NCBI GenBank assembly: GCA_029567505.1
Contig: JAKPXO010000269.1
Span: 1-42,513 of the forward strand
Length of the DNA stretch: 42,513 nt
Source: Acidobacteriota bacterium
GTDB lineage: Bacteria; Acidobacteriota; Thermoanaerobaculia; UBA5066
Direction of reading: 5' to 3'
A program made the translations under genes and the position numbers. The notes under the pieces were generated by a model. That model made no database searches, was not told the DNA's origin, and saw nothing but the letters and a program-made list of their open reading frames with translations. Positions 9,722 to 19,012 of the stretch are shown piece after piece (position 1 is the first letter of the stretch; every line of letters starts with the position of its first letter).

Positions 9722-11154
9722 AGCAGCAGGCGAGGTCCGTCGCCGCCTCGCTCTACGCCGCCGACCTGGCCTCGACGCTCGCGGCCCTCGCCGCGGCCTA
9801 CATCGTCAGAAGCGAGCTCCTCCCCCGCTTCTTCCCCGAGAGGCTGACGCCCCTCTACCCGTTCACCTGGTACCTCGTCCTCGTCGGGCCGGTCGTCGTC
9901 ATCTGGACCGGTCTCCTCTTCCTGGCCGGCGCCTACCGGAGCCGGCGCACCTCGGGCCTGAAGGACGAAGCGCTCCTCGTCGGGAAGATCGTCCTCGGCG
10001 GGACCGTCCTCCTGACGATCCTCGTCTACGGCCTGAGGCTCGACTTCATCTCGCGGCCGTTCCTCCCGCTCTTCGCCGTCCTCAACACGCTCTTCCTCGT
10101 CGTGGAGCGGCTGACGATACGGATCGTCGCGCGGCGGGTCCGCGCCCGCGGGTACAACTACCGGACGGTCGTGATCATCGGCGACACGCCGCGCGCCCGG
10201 TCGATGGCGCGGCTCATCCACGACCACCCCTGGTGGGGGCTGAAGCTCCTCGGCCTCGTCCGCGAGCGTCCCGCCTCCTCGGAGGCCGGGACGACGGCGG
10301 GCGGCCTTCCGGTCCTCGGCTCCCTCGAGGACTTCCCGACGATCCTGACGTCCCTGCCCGTCGACGAGGTGATCCTCGCGGTCGACCGCGGCGACGTCGA
10401 CCAGCTCGAGGACGTCTTCCTGATGTGCGAGGAGATGGGGGTGAAGACGCGGCTCATCCTCGACTTCTTCCCCCACGTCTTCGCGAAGGTGGAGCTCGAG
10501 GAGTTCGACGGCACGCCGCTCCTCACCTTCTCGACGACCCCCGCCGAGACCGGCGCGCTCCTCGTGAAGCGCGCCGTCGACGTCGGGCTCGCGCTCCTCC
10601 TCGGCATCGTCTGCCTCCCGCTTGCCGCCCTCCTCGCCGTCCTGATCAAGCTGAGCTCGCACGGCCCCGTCCTGTTCCGGCAGGTGCGCTGCGGCCTGAG
10701 CGGCCGCCCCTTCACGTTCTACAAGCTCCGGACGATGACGGAGGACGCCGAGGAGCGGCTCTCCGAGGTGGCGCACCTGAACGAGCACGAGGGGCCGGTC
10801 TTCAAGCCGTCCCACGACCCGCGCGTCACCCGCTTCGGGCGTCTCCTGCGCCGCTTCTCGCTCGACGAGATCCCGCAGCTCTGGAACGTCCTGAAGGGAG
10901 AGATGTCGCTCGTCGGCCCGCGCCCGCCGCTGCCCGACGAGGTCGCCCGGTACGAGAAGTGGCAGCGCCGGCGCCTCTCGATGAAGCCCGGCCTGACCGG
11001 GCTCTGGCAGGTCTCCGGCCGGAGCGACCTCCCGAGCTTCGACCAGTGGATGGAGCTCGACCTCGCCTACATCGACAACTGGTCGCTCACGCTCGACGCG
11101 AAGATCCTCCTCCGGACGATCCCGACGGTCCTCAGCGGCCGCGGCGCGCGCTGA
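9715..11154 (+). CDS. Polyprenyl-phosphate sugar-1-phosphate transferase (WcaJ/WbaP type)
   Basis: A 479-residue membrane enzyme that starts exopolysaccharide or O-antigen units by placing a sugar-1-phosphate on undecaprenyl phosphate. It has several N-terminal helices (about 12-120), a nucleotide-binding-like domain (about 140-260), one further hydrophobic segment near 290-310, then the catalytic bacterial sugar transferase domain. Key motifs are FRQVRCGLSGRPF, FYKLRTM, SLDEIPQLWNV, SLVGPRPPLP and MKPGLTGLWQVSGRS. Its ATG lies 7 nt inside the end of the GT4 gene. As the priming enzyme it shows that the cluster makes a lipid-linked polysaccharide. No Wzx, Wzy or Wzz gene is in the window. Confidence 0.94.
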   Translation: MLKQQARSVAASLYAADLASTLAALAAAYIVRSELLPRFFPERLTPLYPFTWYLVLVGPVVVIWTGLLFLAGAYRSRRTSGLKDEALLVGKIVLGGTVLLTILVYGLRLDFISRPFLPLFAVLNTLFLVVERLTIRIVARRVRARGYNYRTVVIIGDTPRARSMARLIHDHPWWGLKLLGLVRERPASSEAGTTAGGLPVLGSLEDFPTILTSLPVDEVILAVDRGDVDQLEDVFLMCEEMGVKTRLILDFFPHVFAKVELEEFDGTPLLTFSTTPAETGALLVKRAVDVGLALLLGIVCLPLAALLAVLIKLSSHGPVLFRQVRCGLSGRPFTFYKLRTMTEDAEERLSEVAHLNEHEGPVFKPSHDPRVTRFGRLLRRFSLDEIPQLWNVLKGEMSLVGPRPPLPDEVARYEKWQRRRLSMKPGLTGLWQVSGRSDLPSFDQWMELDLAYIDNWSLTLDAKILLRTIPTVLSGRGAR

Positions 11155-11187
11155 GGGATCGGCGCCCCGGCTCCTCGGCGCGGAGAC

Positions 11188-11193
11188 TAGACT
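11188..11193 (+). promoter_or_regulatory. Candidate -10 element (TAGACT) for the propeller-GGDEF gene
   Basis: In the 90-bp gap after the glycan cluster, TAGACT lies 51 nt before the ATG at 11245. A strong Shine-Dalgarno (GGAGGAGA) ends 5 nt before that ATG. No convincing -35 is visible, so only the -10 assignment is offered. Confidence 0.3.
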
Positions 11194-11244
11194 GGTGGGG
11201 GGCCTTTCCGGCTCCGGTCCGTTCCGCGCGCGGAGGAGACCTGC

Positions 11245-14200
11245 ATGCGTCCGCCTCGACCGCTCCGTCCCGGCTCCCGTCGCGCCGCACTCGTCCTCGC
11301 CGGCCTCCTCGCGTTCGCGCCCGGCGCCGACGCGGAGGAGGCAGCTGCGTCCGGGACCACCCCCGCCGGACGGACGACGTTCCGCGCCTACGGCGTCGAG
11401 CGTGGCCTCGGCGACTTCCTCATCCTGACGCTCTACCAGGACCGGCGCGGCTTCCTCTGGGCGGGGACCGAGGACGGGCTCTTCCGCTACGACGGCCGCG
11501 AGTTCGAGCGGTTCGGACGGACCGAGGGGCTCCCCTCCACGTACGTCGGCGCGATGTGCGAAGGAGCCGACGGGACGCTCTGGGCCGGGACGTTCTCGGG
11601 CCTCGCCCGGTGGGCGGACGGCGCCTTCGTGCCGGTCGCCGGCGGTGCCGGCCTTCCCGCCGAGCCCGTGCGCGATCTGCAGGGGACCCCGGACGGGCGG
11701 CTCTGGGTCGGCCAGCGGAGCGGGCTCTACTTCGGGACGAGCGCGCGCGGCTTCTTTCCCGCGCCGGGCTGGCCCGGCGGCGACGCGAGCGCCCTCGCGG
11801 TCGACGGCCAGGGGCGTCTCTGGGCCGCGGCCTCTCCCGCCGCGGAAGGGGGGCGGACGCGGGTCCTGACGCTCTCGGATTCGGGCTGGCGCGAGTGGCC
11901 GCTGCCGGGTCTCGCGGGCGAACGGCTCACCGCGCTCGCGGGCGACGGGGCCGGCCGCGTCTGGGCACGTTCGTCCACGCAGCTCTTCGTCCTCGATCCC
12001 GGCGCCGACGCGTTCCGGCAGGCGCGGCCTCCCGCCCGCGTCGAGAGCCAGCTCGGCCGCCTCGCCGTCGACCGCGACGGTCGCATCCTCGTGCCCACGG
12101 AGACGGGGCTCCTCGTCCTGTACGAGGACGGGTGGCACCTCGTCGGCCGCGATCAGGGGCTTCCGACGGGATGGGCGCAGGTCGCCCTCGTCGATCGCGA
12201 GGGGTCGCTCTGGATCGGGAGCACGGGCCTCCACAGGCAGCTCGGCGGCGGCGTGTGGCACGGCTGTACGACGGTCGACGGCCTCCCGAGCGACGTCGTC
12301 CGCGCGCTCTTCCGGAGCGCCGACGGGACGCTCTGGGTCGGGACGGAGAAGGGTCTCGCCCGGGCGGCAGCGAGCCGTTTCGAGCTCCTCGCCGGGACCG
12401 AGCGGAACGGGATACGGACGATCCAGGAGGACCGCGCCGGCAGCCTCTACCTGGCCGGAGTCCCCGTCGAAGTGCTGCGCGTCGACCCGCGCCGCGGACG
12501 GATCGAACGGTTTGGCGCCGAGTCGGGGCTCCGCGGGACGCGCGTCCTCCGGATGGTCCTCGACCCCTCCGGCACGCTCTGGGTCGCGGCCGACGGCGGA
12601 GGCCTCCGCGCCGCGCGGACGGGACCGGGACCGCTTCGCTTCGAGCCGGTCGTCGTGCCCGGGGGCAGCGAGACCGAGTACTTCAGCGGCCTGATCCTGG
12701 ACGGGGAGGGACGCCTCTGGGCCGCCGGAGAGAAGGGCCTCGCCGTCCGCGACGGCGGGACGTGGACGCGCTTCACCAACGCGGACGGGCTCCGCGAGAC
12801 GCACGTCGCCTATGCCCTCTCGCTCCGGAGCGGCGAGCTCGTCGTCGCGTATTTCGAGGGCGCGGGCCTGAGCCGGGTGACGTACGACGGCGGGCGGATC
12901 TCCGTCGCCGACCTCCTCGCGCCCGGGAGCGTCCTCGCGACCCAGAAGGTCTTCATGCTCGGCGAGGACCGTTCGGGGCGGATCTGGGCCGGCACGGGCC
13001 TCGGCGTCACCTCCGTCGAGAACGGGGCCGAACGCCGCTACCGCGCCGAGGACGGGCTCGTCGGCGAGGACTTCAACAACATGACGTTCCTGGAGGACGC
13101 GGACGGGAGCCTCTGGTTCGGGACGATGTCCGGCCTCGCCCGGTTCGACCCCCGCGTGACGCCCCCCTCCGTCCCGCCGCCGGCGACGGCGATCCTCGAG
13201 ACGAAGCTCGGGCCACGCTCCTGGAAGGGGCCCGCTCCCGACGGCGAGCGCCTCGTCTACCGGGAGAACGTCCTCGAGGTGCGTTACGCCGGCCTGAGCT
13301 TCGTCCGCGAGAATGCCGTCGAGAGCGAGACCCGGCTCGTCGGCCTCGAGCCGGAGTGGCGCGCCTCGCGCATCCGGGAGCTCCGCATCTCGGCGCTCCC
13401 TCCGGGCGAGTACCGGTTCGAGGTGCGGAGCCGCGCGGCGGCGGGCGAGTGGGGCCCCGTCGCCGGCTTCTCGTTCTCGATCGCCCCGGCCTGGTGGCAG
13501 AGCCTCTGGTTCCGCGCCCTCGCGCTCCTGGCCCTGGCGGGCCTCGTCGCGCTCGCCGTCCAGCGTCGCCTCCGGAAGCTCCACCGGCGGACGGTGATCC
13601 TCGAGACGCTCGTCGACGAGAGGACCCGCGAGCTGAAGGCCGCGAACGAGGCGCTCCGGAACCAGAGCCTGACCGACCCGCTGACGGGCCTCCGGAACCG
13701 CCGCTACCTCGGCGTCTCCGTCCCCGAGGTCGTCGCGCAGGTGAACCGGAACCACCGGAACGTTGCCCTCGGCCGCGGCGATCGCGCCACCGTCAACGTC
13801 GACCTCGTCTTCCTGATGGTCGACGTCGACCACTTCAAGTCCGTCAACGACGCCCACGGCCACCACGCCGGGGACGAGGTCCTCCGGCAGCTCGCCGCGG
13901 TCCTCCGCTCCGCGACGCGCGAGAGCGACACCGTCGTCCGGTGGGGAGGCGAGGAGTTCCTCGTCGTCGGGCGCAACACGTGCCGCAAGGAGTGCGCCGT
14001 CCTGGCCGAGAGGATCCGCGCGCGGGTCGCGGCGCACGAGTTCCGCCTCGACGACGGGACGGTCCTGCGCCGGACCTGCTCGGTCGGCTTCGCCTCGTAC
14101 CCGGTGGTCGGGTCGACGCCGGACCACGTCGAGTGGGAGCAGGTCGTCGACCTCGCCGACCAGGCCCTCTACGCCGCGAAGCTCGGAGGGCGGAACGCCT

Positions 14201-14355
14201 GGGTCGGCCTCGTCGCCCGGGACGACCTCGGAGCGGACGCGATCACGCGGAGCCCCGCGCAGGAGCTCGCCGCGCTCGTCGAGCGGGGCGACTTCGAGGT
14301 CCGGACCAGCCTCCCCGACGCTTCCTCCCTGAGCTGGAAGGCCCACAAGGACTGA
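11245..14355 (+). CDS. Two-component-propeller sensor diguanylate cyclase
   Basis: A 1036-residue membrane sensor. The order is: Ala-rich signal peptide (cleavage near residue 31), about 640 residues of reg_prop beta-propeller repeats (repeated forms of G-x-LWVGT-x-GLARF), a Y_Y_Y domain (about 665-745), one transmembrane helix (about 752-772), a coiled coil ending in DERTRELKAANE, and a GGDEF domain starting LTDPLTGLRNRR near 809. The active site is GGEEF near 901 and RESD five residues earlier fits the RxxD inhibitory site. Periplasmic propellers of this type in Bacteroidetes hybrid kinases sense glycans; here the output is c-di-GMP. Position directly after the polysaccharide cluster suggests it may sense or tune surface glycan (inference). 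Confidence 0.94.
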   Translation: MRPPRPLRPGSRRAALVLAGLLAFAPGADAEEAAASGTTPAGRTTFRAYGVERGLGDFLILTLYQDRRGFLWAGTEDGLFRYDGREFERFGRTEGLPSTYVGAMCEGADGTLWAGTFSGLARWADGAFVPVAGGAGLPAEPVRDLQGTPDGRLWVGQRSGLYFGTSARGFFPAPGWPGGDASALAVDGQGRLWAAASPAAEGGRTRVLTLSDSGWREWPLPGLAGERLTALAGDGAGRVWARSSTQLFVLDPGADAFRQARPPARVESQLGRLAVDRDGRILVPTETGLLVLYEDGWHLVGRDQGLPTGWAQVALVDREGSLWIGSTGLHRQLGGGVWHGCTTVDGLPSDVVRALFRSADGTLWVGTEKGLARAAASRFELLAGTERNGIRTIQEDRAGSLYLAGVPVEVLRVDPRRGRIERFGAESGLRGTRVLRMVLDPSGTLWVAADGGGLRAARTGPGPLRFEPVVVPGGSETEYFSGLILDGEGRLWAAGEKGLAVRDGGTWTRFTNADGLRETHVAYALSLRSGELVVAYFEGAGLSRVTYDGGRISVADLLAPGSVLATQKVFMLGEDRSGRIWAGTGLGVTSVENGAERRYRAEDGLVGEDFNNMTFLEDADGSLWFGTMSGLARFDPRVTPPSVPPPATAILETKLGPRSWKGPAPDGERLVYRENVLEVRYAGLSFVRENAVESETRLVGLEPEWRASRIRELRISALPPGEYRFEVRSRAAAGEWGPVAGFSFSIAPAWWQSLWFRALALLALAGLVALAVQRRLRKLHRRTVILETLVDERTRELKAANEALRNQSLTDPLTGLRNRRYLGVSVPEVVAQVNRNHRNVALGRGDRATVNVDLVFLMVDVDHFKSVNDAHGHHAGDEVLRQLAAVLRSATRESDTVVRWGGEEFLVVGRNTCRKECAVLAERIRARVAAHEFRLDDGTVLRRTCSVGFASYPVVGSTPDHVEWEQVVDLADQALYAAKLGGRNAWVGLVARDDLGADAITRSPAQELAALVERGDFEVRTSLPDASSLSWKAHKD

Positions 14356-14356
14356 G

Positions 14357-14387
14357 CCCGGCCCCGGCCGCCAGGGCCGGGGCCGGG
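14357..14387. terminator. Bidirectional GC-rich stem-loop between convergent genes
   Basis: A perfect 13-bp stem of C and G with a 5-nt loop (GCCAG) fills the 45-bp gap between the ends of the propeller-GGDEF gene (plus) and the efflux outer-membrane gene (minus). No T tract is present on either side, so its strength as an intrinsic terminator is uncertain. Confidence 0.55.
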
Positions 14388-14400
14388 GCCGTTCGACGGC

Positions 14401-15831
14401 TCAGACCCCTCCGCCGAGCACCTTGTAGAGCGTCACGAGGTTCGCCTGCTCCGCGAAGCGGACGCCGACGGCGGCGCGCTGCGCGCCGAAGAGCGACTGC
14501 TGGGCGAAGAGGACCGGCAGGTAGGCGTCGATCCCCCCTTTGTACCGCGCGTCGGAGAGGCGGAGCGTCTCCTCGAGGGCGACGACGAGCGCGTCCTGCG
14601 CCTCCCGCTGGGCGACGAGCGTCGTCCGGAGCGCGAGGGCGTCGCTCACCTCCGCGAAGGCGGCCTGGATCGCCTTCTCGTACGTCGCGACGGCGATCTC
14701 GCGGTCGACCTTCGAGACCTTCAGGTTCGCGAAGAGGGAGCCGCTCGCGAAGAGGGGCGAGACGATCTGCGGCGCGAAGGTCCACATCTTCGTCCCGGAC
14801 TTGAAGAGGCCGTCGAGGTCGGGGCTCGAGGTGCCGAATCCCGCCGTGAGGGAGATCCGCGGGAAGAACGCCGCGCGGGCCGCGCCGATGTTCGCGTTCG
14901 CGCCGCGGAGCTGGTGCTCGGCGGCGAGGATGTCGGGCCTCCGGAGGAGGACCTCCGACGGGAGGCCGGCCGAGAGCCCCTTCGGGTCGGTCACGGCGAC
15001 GAGCCTGTCGGGGAGGAGCTCCTCCGGCACCTTCGCGCCGACGAGGAGCTCGAGGGCGTTCCGGGAGACGGCGGCTGCGCCCGTGTAGGCGGCGACGCTC
15101 GCGCGGGCCGCCTCGACCTGGCTCTCGGCCTGCCGGAGGTCGAGGTCGGAGGCGACGCCCGCCTCGCGGCTCTTCCGGATCAGCTCGAAGGCCGAGCCCT
15201 GGGCCTCGAGCGTCCCCTTCGAGAGCGCGAGGTTCTCCTCGTCGGCCGCCAGGGAGAGCCAGGTCGCGGCGACGGCCGCGACGAGCGAGGTCTGGGCCCC
15301 GCGGCGGGCCTCCTCGGTCGCGAGGTACTGCTCGAGGGCGCGCGTCTTCAGGCTCCGGAGGCGCCCGAAGAGGTCGAGCTCCCACGAGGCGAGGCCCAGG
15401 CCGACGGTGTACGTCGAGGAGACGCTCGCCACGCCGTCCTTCCCGAGGCTCTCGGGGATCCGGTACCGCTCGCCGGTCGCCTGGACACCGATCGTCGGGT
15501 TCAGCTCGGAACGCTGGATCCGGTAGAGCGCCTGCGCCTTCTGGACGTTGAGGGTCGCGACCCTGAGGTCGCGGTTGTTCGCGAGAGCGAGGTCGATGAC
15601 GGACCTCAGGCGCGCGTCGGTGAAGAACTCCTGCCAGGGGACGTCCTTCGCGGCGGGCGCGGCCGCGGCCTCGGGAGCCTCCTCGGCCGTGGGCGCCGGG
15701 GAGGCCTCCGCCGGGAAGGCGTCCGCCACGGGGAGCGGCGGCCGCTCGTACTTCGGGGCGAGCGTGCAGCCCGAGAGGCCGACGGCCGCCGCGAGGAGGA
15801 CGACGGGAAGCGTGTTTCGCGTGCGGTTCAT
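14401..15831 (-). CDS. RND efflux outer-membrane channel lipoprotein (OprM/NodT type)
   Basis: A 476-residue TolC-like outer-membrane factor. It begins with a lipoprotein signal peptide and lipobox (VGLSGC, Cys21), followed by two OEP repeats of long helices and beta strands (about 90-280 and 300-470). Family hallmarks include LRVATLNVQKAQALY, SWELDLFGRLRS and LLRRPDILAAEHQLR. It forms the trimeric exit duct for the pump encoded just upstream; the gap is 1 nt. It is last in the STAS-adaptor-pump-channel operon. Confidence 0.95.
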   Translation of the reverse strand: MNRTRNTLPVVLLAAAVGLSGCTLAPKYERPPLPVADAFPAEASPAPTAEEAPEAAAAPAAKDVPWQEFFTDARLRSVIDLALANNRDLRVATLNVQKAQALYRIQRSELNPTIGVQATGERYRIPESLGKDGVASVSSTYTVGLGLASWELDLFGRLRSLKTRALEQYLATEEARRGAQTSLVAAVAATWLSLAADEENLALSKGTLEAQGSAFELIRKSREAGVASDLDLRQAESQVEAARASVAAYTGAAAVSRNALELLVGAKVPEELLPDRLVAVTDPKGLSAGLPSEVLLRRPDILAAEHQLRGANANIGAARAAFFPRISLTAGFGTSSPDLDGLFKSGTKMWTFAPQIVSPLFASGSLFANLKVSKVDREIAVATYEKAIQAAFAEVSDALALRTTLVAQREAQDALVVALEETLRLSDARYKGGIDAYLPVLFAQQSLFGAQRAAVGVRFAEQANLVTLYKVLGGGV

Positions 15832-15832
15832 G

Positions 15833-18800
15833 TCAGTTCCCCTCCGCCGGGACGGGCGTCTCCGGCGGCGCCGCCTCGTGCTTCCTCTTCCTCGAGAAGA
15901 GGCTCACGACGACGACGTAGAAGAGCGGGATGAAGAGGACGGCGAGGAACGTCCCGGAGACCATGCCGCCGAGGACGCTCGTCCCGATCGCCTTCTGGGC
16001 GCCGGCGCCGGCTCCGCTCGCCAGGACGAGCGGCAGGACGCCGAAGCCGAACGCGAGGGAGGTCATGACGATCGGGCGGAGGCGCGTCTTCGCGGCCTCG
16101 AGCGTCGCCTCGACGAGCCCCATCCCGTCTTCCACGTAGCCCTTCGCGAACTGCACGATGAGGATGGCGTTCTTCGTCGTCAGGCCGAGGACGGTCAGGA
16201 GGCCGATCTGGAAGTAGACGTCGTTCGCCATCCCGCGCAGCGAGCTGCCGATGATCCCCCCGATGACGCCGAGCGGCAGGACGAGGAGGATCGTGATCGG
16301 GACCGTCCAGCTCTCGTAGAGGGCCGCGAGGACGAGGAAGATGACGAGGATCGAGAAGGCGTAGAGCGCGCCGGCCTGCGACTCCGACATCCGCTGCTGG
16401 TAGGAGAGGCCGGTCCACTCGTGGCCGACCCCCTTCGGGAGCTTCGCGATCAGCTCCTCCATCGCGTCCATCGCCTCGCCGGTGCTGTGCCCCGGCGCCG
16501 GCTCGCCCTGGATGTTGCGGGCCGGGAAGCTGTTGTAGCGCTCGAGGCGCGGCGGGCCGTAGACCCAGCGCCCGGAAGCGACCGCCGAGAGCGGGACGAG
16601 CTTGCCCTGCCGGTTGCGGAAGAAGAGCCGCTCGAGGTCGCTCGGGAGCATCCGGTACGGCGAGTCGGCCTGGGCCCAGACGCGCTTGACGCGGCCCCCC
16701 TGGACGAAGTTGCCGATGTAGGTGCTGCCGAAGGCCCCGGCGAGATAGCTCTGGATCGAGGGGACGGGGACGCCGAGCGCGCCCGCCTTGTCCCAGTCGA
16801 TGTCGATCTTGTACTGCGCGACGTCGGCCATGCCGTTCGGACGGACGCGCGCGAGGCGGGGATCCTGGGCGGCCAGGCCGAGGAGCTGCCCCTCGATCTG
16901 GGAGAGCTTGTCGTGGCCGAGCCCGCCCCGGTCCTGGAGCATCAGGTCGAACCCGGTCGCGACGCCCAGCTCGGTGACCGCCGGCGGCGGGAAGGCGAAG
17001 ATCATGGCGCCGCGGATCCGGGAGAAGGCGCCCATGGCGCGGCCGGCCACCGCCTGGGCCTTCAGCTCCGGCTTCTGCCGGAGGTCCCAGTCCTTCAGCT
17101 TGACGAAGACCATCCCCTGGTTCTGCCCGCGCCCGGAGAAGCCCATCCCCGAGATCGCCATGCAGGAGGCGACCGCCTCCTTCTGGTCGATCAGGTAGTG
17201 GTCGGTGACCTGCTTCTGGATCGCGCGCGTCTGCTCGAGCGTCGAGCCGGAGGGGAGCTGGACCATCGTCATGATCGAGCCCTGGTCCTCTTCCGGCAGG
17301 TACCCCGTCGGCATCCTCAGGTAGAGGAGCCCCATCAGCCCGACGATGACGAGGAAGACGAAGAGATAGCGCGCCCGCCTCCCGAGGACGTGCCGGACGA
17401 CGGCCAGGTAGAAGTCGCGGCCCTTGTAGAACGTCCGGTCGAACCAGAGGAAGAACGGCCGGAGGAGGCGGAACCCGGTCTCGGCCGCCTCGTGCCCCTT
17501 CGCGACCGGCTTCAGCAGCGAGGCGCAGAGGACCGGGGTGAGGATCAACGCCACGACGACGGAGAGGAGCATCGAGGCGATGACGGTGACGGAGAACTGC
17601 CGGTAGATGACGCCGGTCGAGCCGGGGAAGAAGATCATCGGCCCGAAGACGGCGGCCAGGACGAGGCCGATCCCGACGAGCGCGCCTGAGATCTCCTCCA
17701 TCGACTTCTTCGTCGCCTCGTACGGCGAGAGCCCCTCCTCGCTCATCACTCGCTCGACGTTCTCCACGACGACGATCGCGTCGTCGACGAGGAGCCCGAT
17801 CGCCAGGACCATGGCGAACATCGTCAGCATGTTGATCGAGTAGCCGAACAGGGCGAGGACGCCGAACGTGCCGAGGATGACGACCGGGACGGCGATCGTC
17901 GGGATGATCGTCGCCCGGAGGTTCCCGAGGAAAAGGTACATGACGAGGAAGACGAGGATGACCGCCTCGATCAGGGTCCTCACGACCTCGTCGATCGCGA
18001 CCCTCACGAAGGGGGTCGTGTCGAACGGGTAGACGACCTTCATCCCCGGCGGGAAGAACTGCGAGAGCTCCTCCATCTTCGCCTTGATCCTCGCGACGGT
18101 GTCGAGCGCGTTCGCCCCCGCCTCCTGGCGGATCGCGAAGGCCGTCGCCGGCAGGCTGCCGTAGGAGATCTCGATGTCCGGGATCTCGGTCCCGAGCTCG
18201 GTCCGGCCGACGTCGCTCACGCGCACGACCGAGCCGTCCGCGTCGTGCCGGAGCGGGATCGCCGCGAACTCCTCCGGCGTGACGAGGAGCGACTGGATCA
18301 GGATCGAGGCGTTCAGCCGCTGCCCCGGGACGGCCGGCGCCCCGCCGAACTGGCCGGCGGAGACCTCGACGTTGTAGGCGCGCACGGCCGCGACGACGTC
18401 GTCGATCGTCATCCCGAACTTCGTCAGCTTGTCCGGGTCGATCCAGAGGCGCATCGAGTAGCCGGTGCCGAAGACCTGGACCTCGCCGACGCCCGGCACG
18501 CGCGCGAGCGGAGACTCCACCTGCGAGGTGACGTAGTCGGCCAGGTCGGCGCGCGTCATGCTGCCGTCCTCGGAGAGGAGCCCGACGATGAGGAGGAAGT
18601 TGCGCGTCGACTTCGAGACGGTGACGCCCTGCTTCTGGACCGAGTCGGGCAGGGCCGGGAGCGCGAGCTGGAGCTTGTTCTGGACCTTCGACCAGGCGAG
18701 GTCCGGGTCCGTCTCCGGCGTGAAGGTGAGGGTCACCTCCGCGCCGCCGGAGGAGTCGGCCACGGAGCTGAGGTAGAGCATCGAGTCGAGGCCCGTCATC

Positions 18801-19003
18801 TTCGACTCGATGATCTGGATGACGCTGTCCTCGACCGTCTTCGCCGAGGCGCCCGTGTACTGGGCGCGGATCGTGATCGACGGCGGGGCGATCGGCGGGT
18901 ACTGGGAGACCGGGAGCTTCACGATCGCCAGGACCCCGCCGAGCATCATCGCGATCGCGATGACCCAGGCGAAGACCGGGCGCTTCAGGAAGAAGGACGA
19001 CAT
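15833..19003 (-). CDS. RND multidrug efflux pump (AcrB/MexB, HAE1 family)
   Basis: A 1056-residue inner-membrane proton-driven pump with the 12-helix duplicated layout. The N-terminus (FFLKRPVFAWVIAI, then QYPPIAPP) is HAE1-like. The proton-relay Asp pair is in GLLVDDAIVVVENV near residue 406, and the relay Lys is in GLTTKNAILIVQF near 940. Two large periplasmic loops carry the porter and docking domains. Length matches AcrB (about 1050). HAE1 pumps expel hydrophobic drugs, bile salts and solvents; the substrate here is unknown. It lies 9 nt after the adaptor gene. Confidence 0.96.
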   Translation of the reverse strand: MSSFFLKRPVFAWVIAIAMMLGGVLAIVKLPVSQYPPIAPPSITIRAQYTGASAKTVEDSVIQIIESKMTGLDSMLYLSSVADSSGGAEVTLTFTPETDPDLAWSKVQNKLQLALPALPDSVQKQGVTVSKSTRNFLLIVGLLSEDGSMTRADLADYVTSQVESPLARVPGVGEVQVFGTGYSMRLWIDPDKLTKFGMTIDDVVAAVRAYNVEVSAGQFGGAPAVPGQRLNASILIQSLLVTPEEFAAIPLRHDADGSVVRVSDVGRTELGTEIPDIEISYGSLPATAFAIRQEAGANALDTVARIKAKMEELSQFFPPGMKVVYPFDTTPFVRVAIDEVVRTLIEAVILVFLVMYLFLGNLRATIIPTIAVPVVILGTFGVLALFGYSINMLTMFAMVLAIGLLVDDAIVVVENVERVMSEEGLSPYEATKKSMEEISGALVGIGLVLAAVFGPMIFFPGSTGVIYRQFSVTVIASMLLSVVVALILTPVLCASLLKPVAKGHEAAETGFRLLRPFFLWFDRTFYKGRDFYLAVVRHVLGRRARYLFVFLVIVGLMGLLYLRMPTGYLPEEDQGSIMTMVQLPSGSTLEQTRAIQKQVTDHYLIDQKEAVASCMAISGMGFSGRGQNQGMVFVKLKDWDLRQKPELKAQAVAGRAMGAFSRIRGAMIFAFPPPAVTELGVATGFDLMLQDRGGLGHDKLSQIEGQLLGLAAQDPRLARVRPNGMADVAQYKIDIDWDKAGALGVPVPSIQSYLAGAFGSTYIGNFVQGGRVKRVWAQADSPYRMLPSDLERLFFRNRQGKLVPLSAVASGRWVYGPPRLERYNSFPARNIQGEPAPGHSTGEAMDAMEELIAKLPKGVGHEWTGLSYQQRMSESQAGALYAFSILVIFLVLAALYESWTVPITILLVLPLGVIGGIIGSSLRGMANDVYFQIGLLTVLGLTTKNAILIVQFAKGYVEDGMGLVEATLEAAKTRLRPIVMTSLAFGFGVLPLVLASGAGAGAQKAIGTSVLGGMVSGTFLAVLFIPLFYVVVVSLFSRKRKHEAAPPETPVPAEGN

Positions 19004-19012
19004 GGCGGCCCC

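Noticed and set aside
9661-14346. A 1561-codon minus-strand open frame opposite the glycan and GGDEF genes, and a 1523-codon plus-strand frame at 10233-14804
   Set aside because: Both are compositional shadows: repeats of Arg, Pro, Gly, Glu and Asp without domains, opposite or out of frame with well-conserved genes. Very high GC removes stop codons from such frames.
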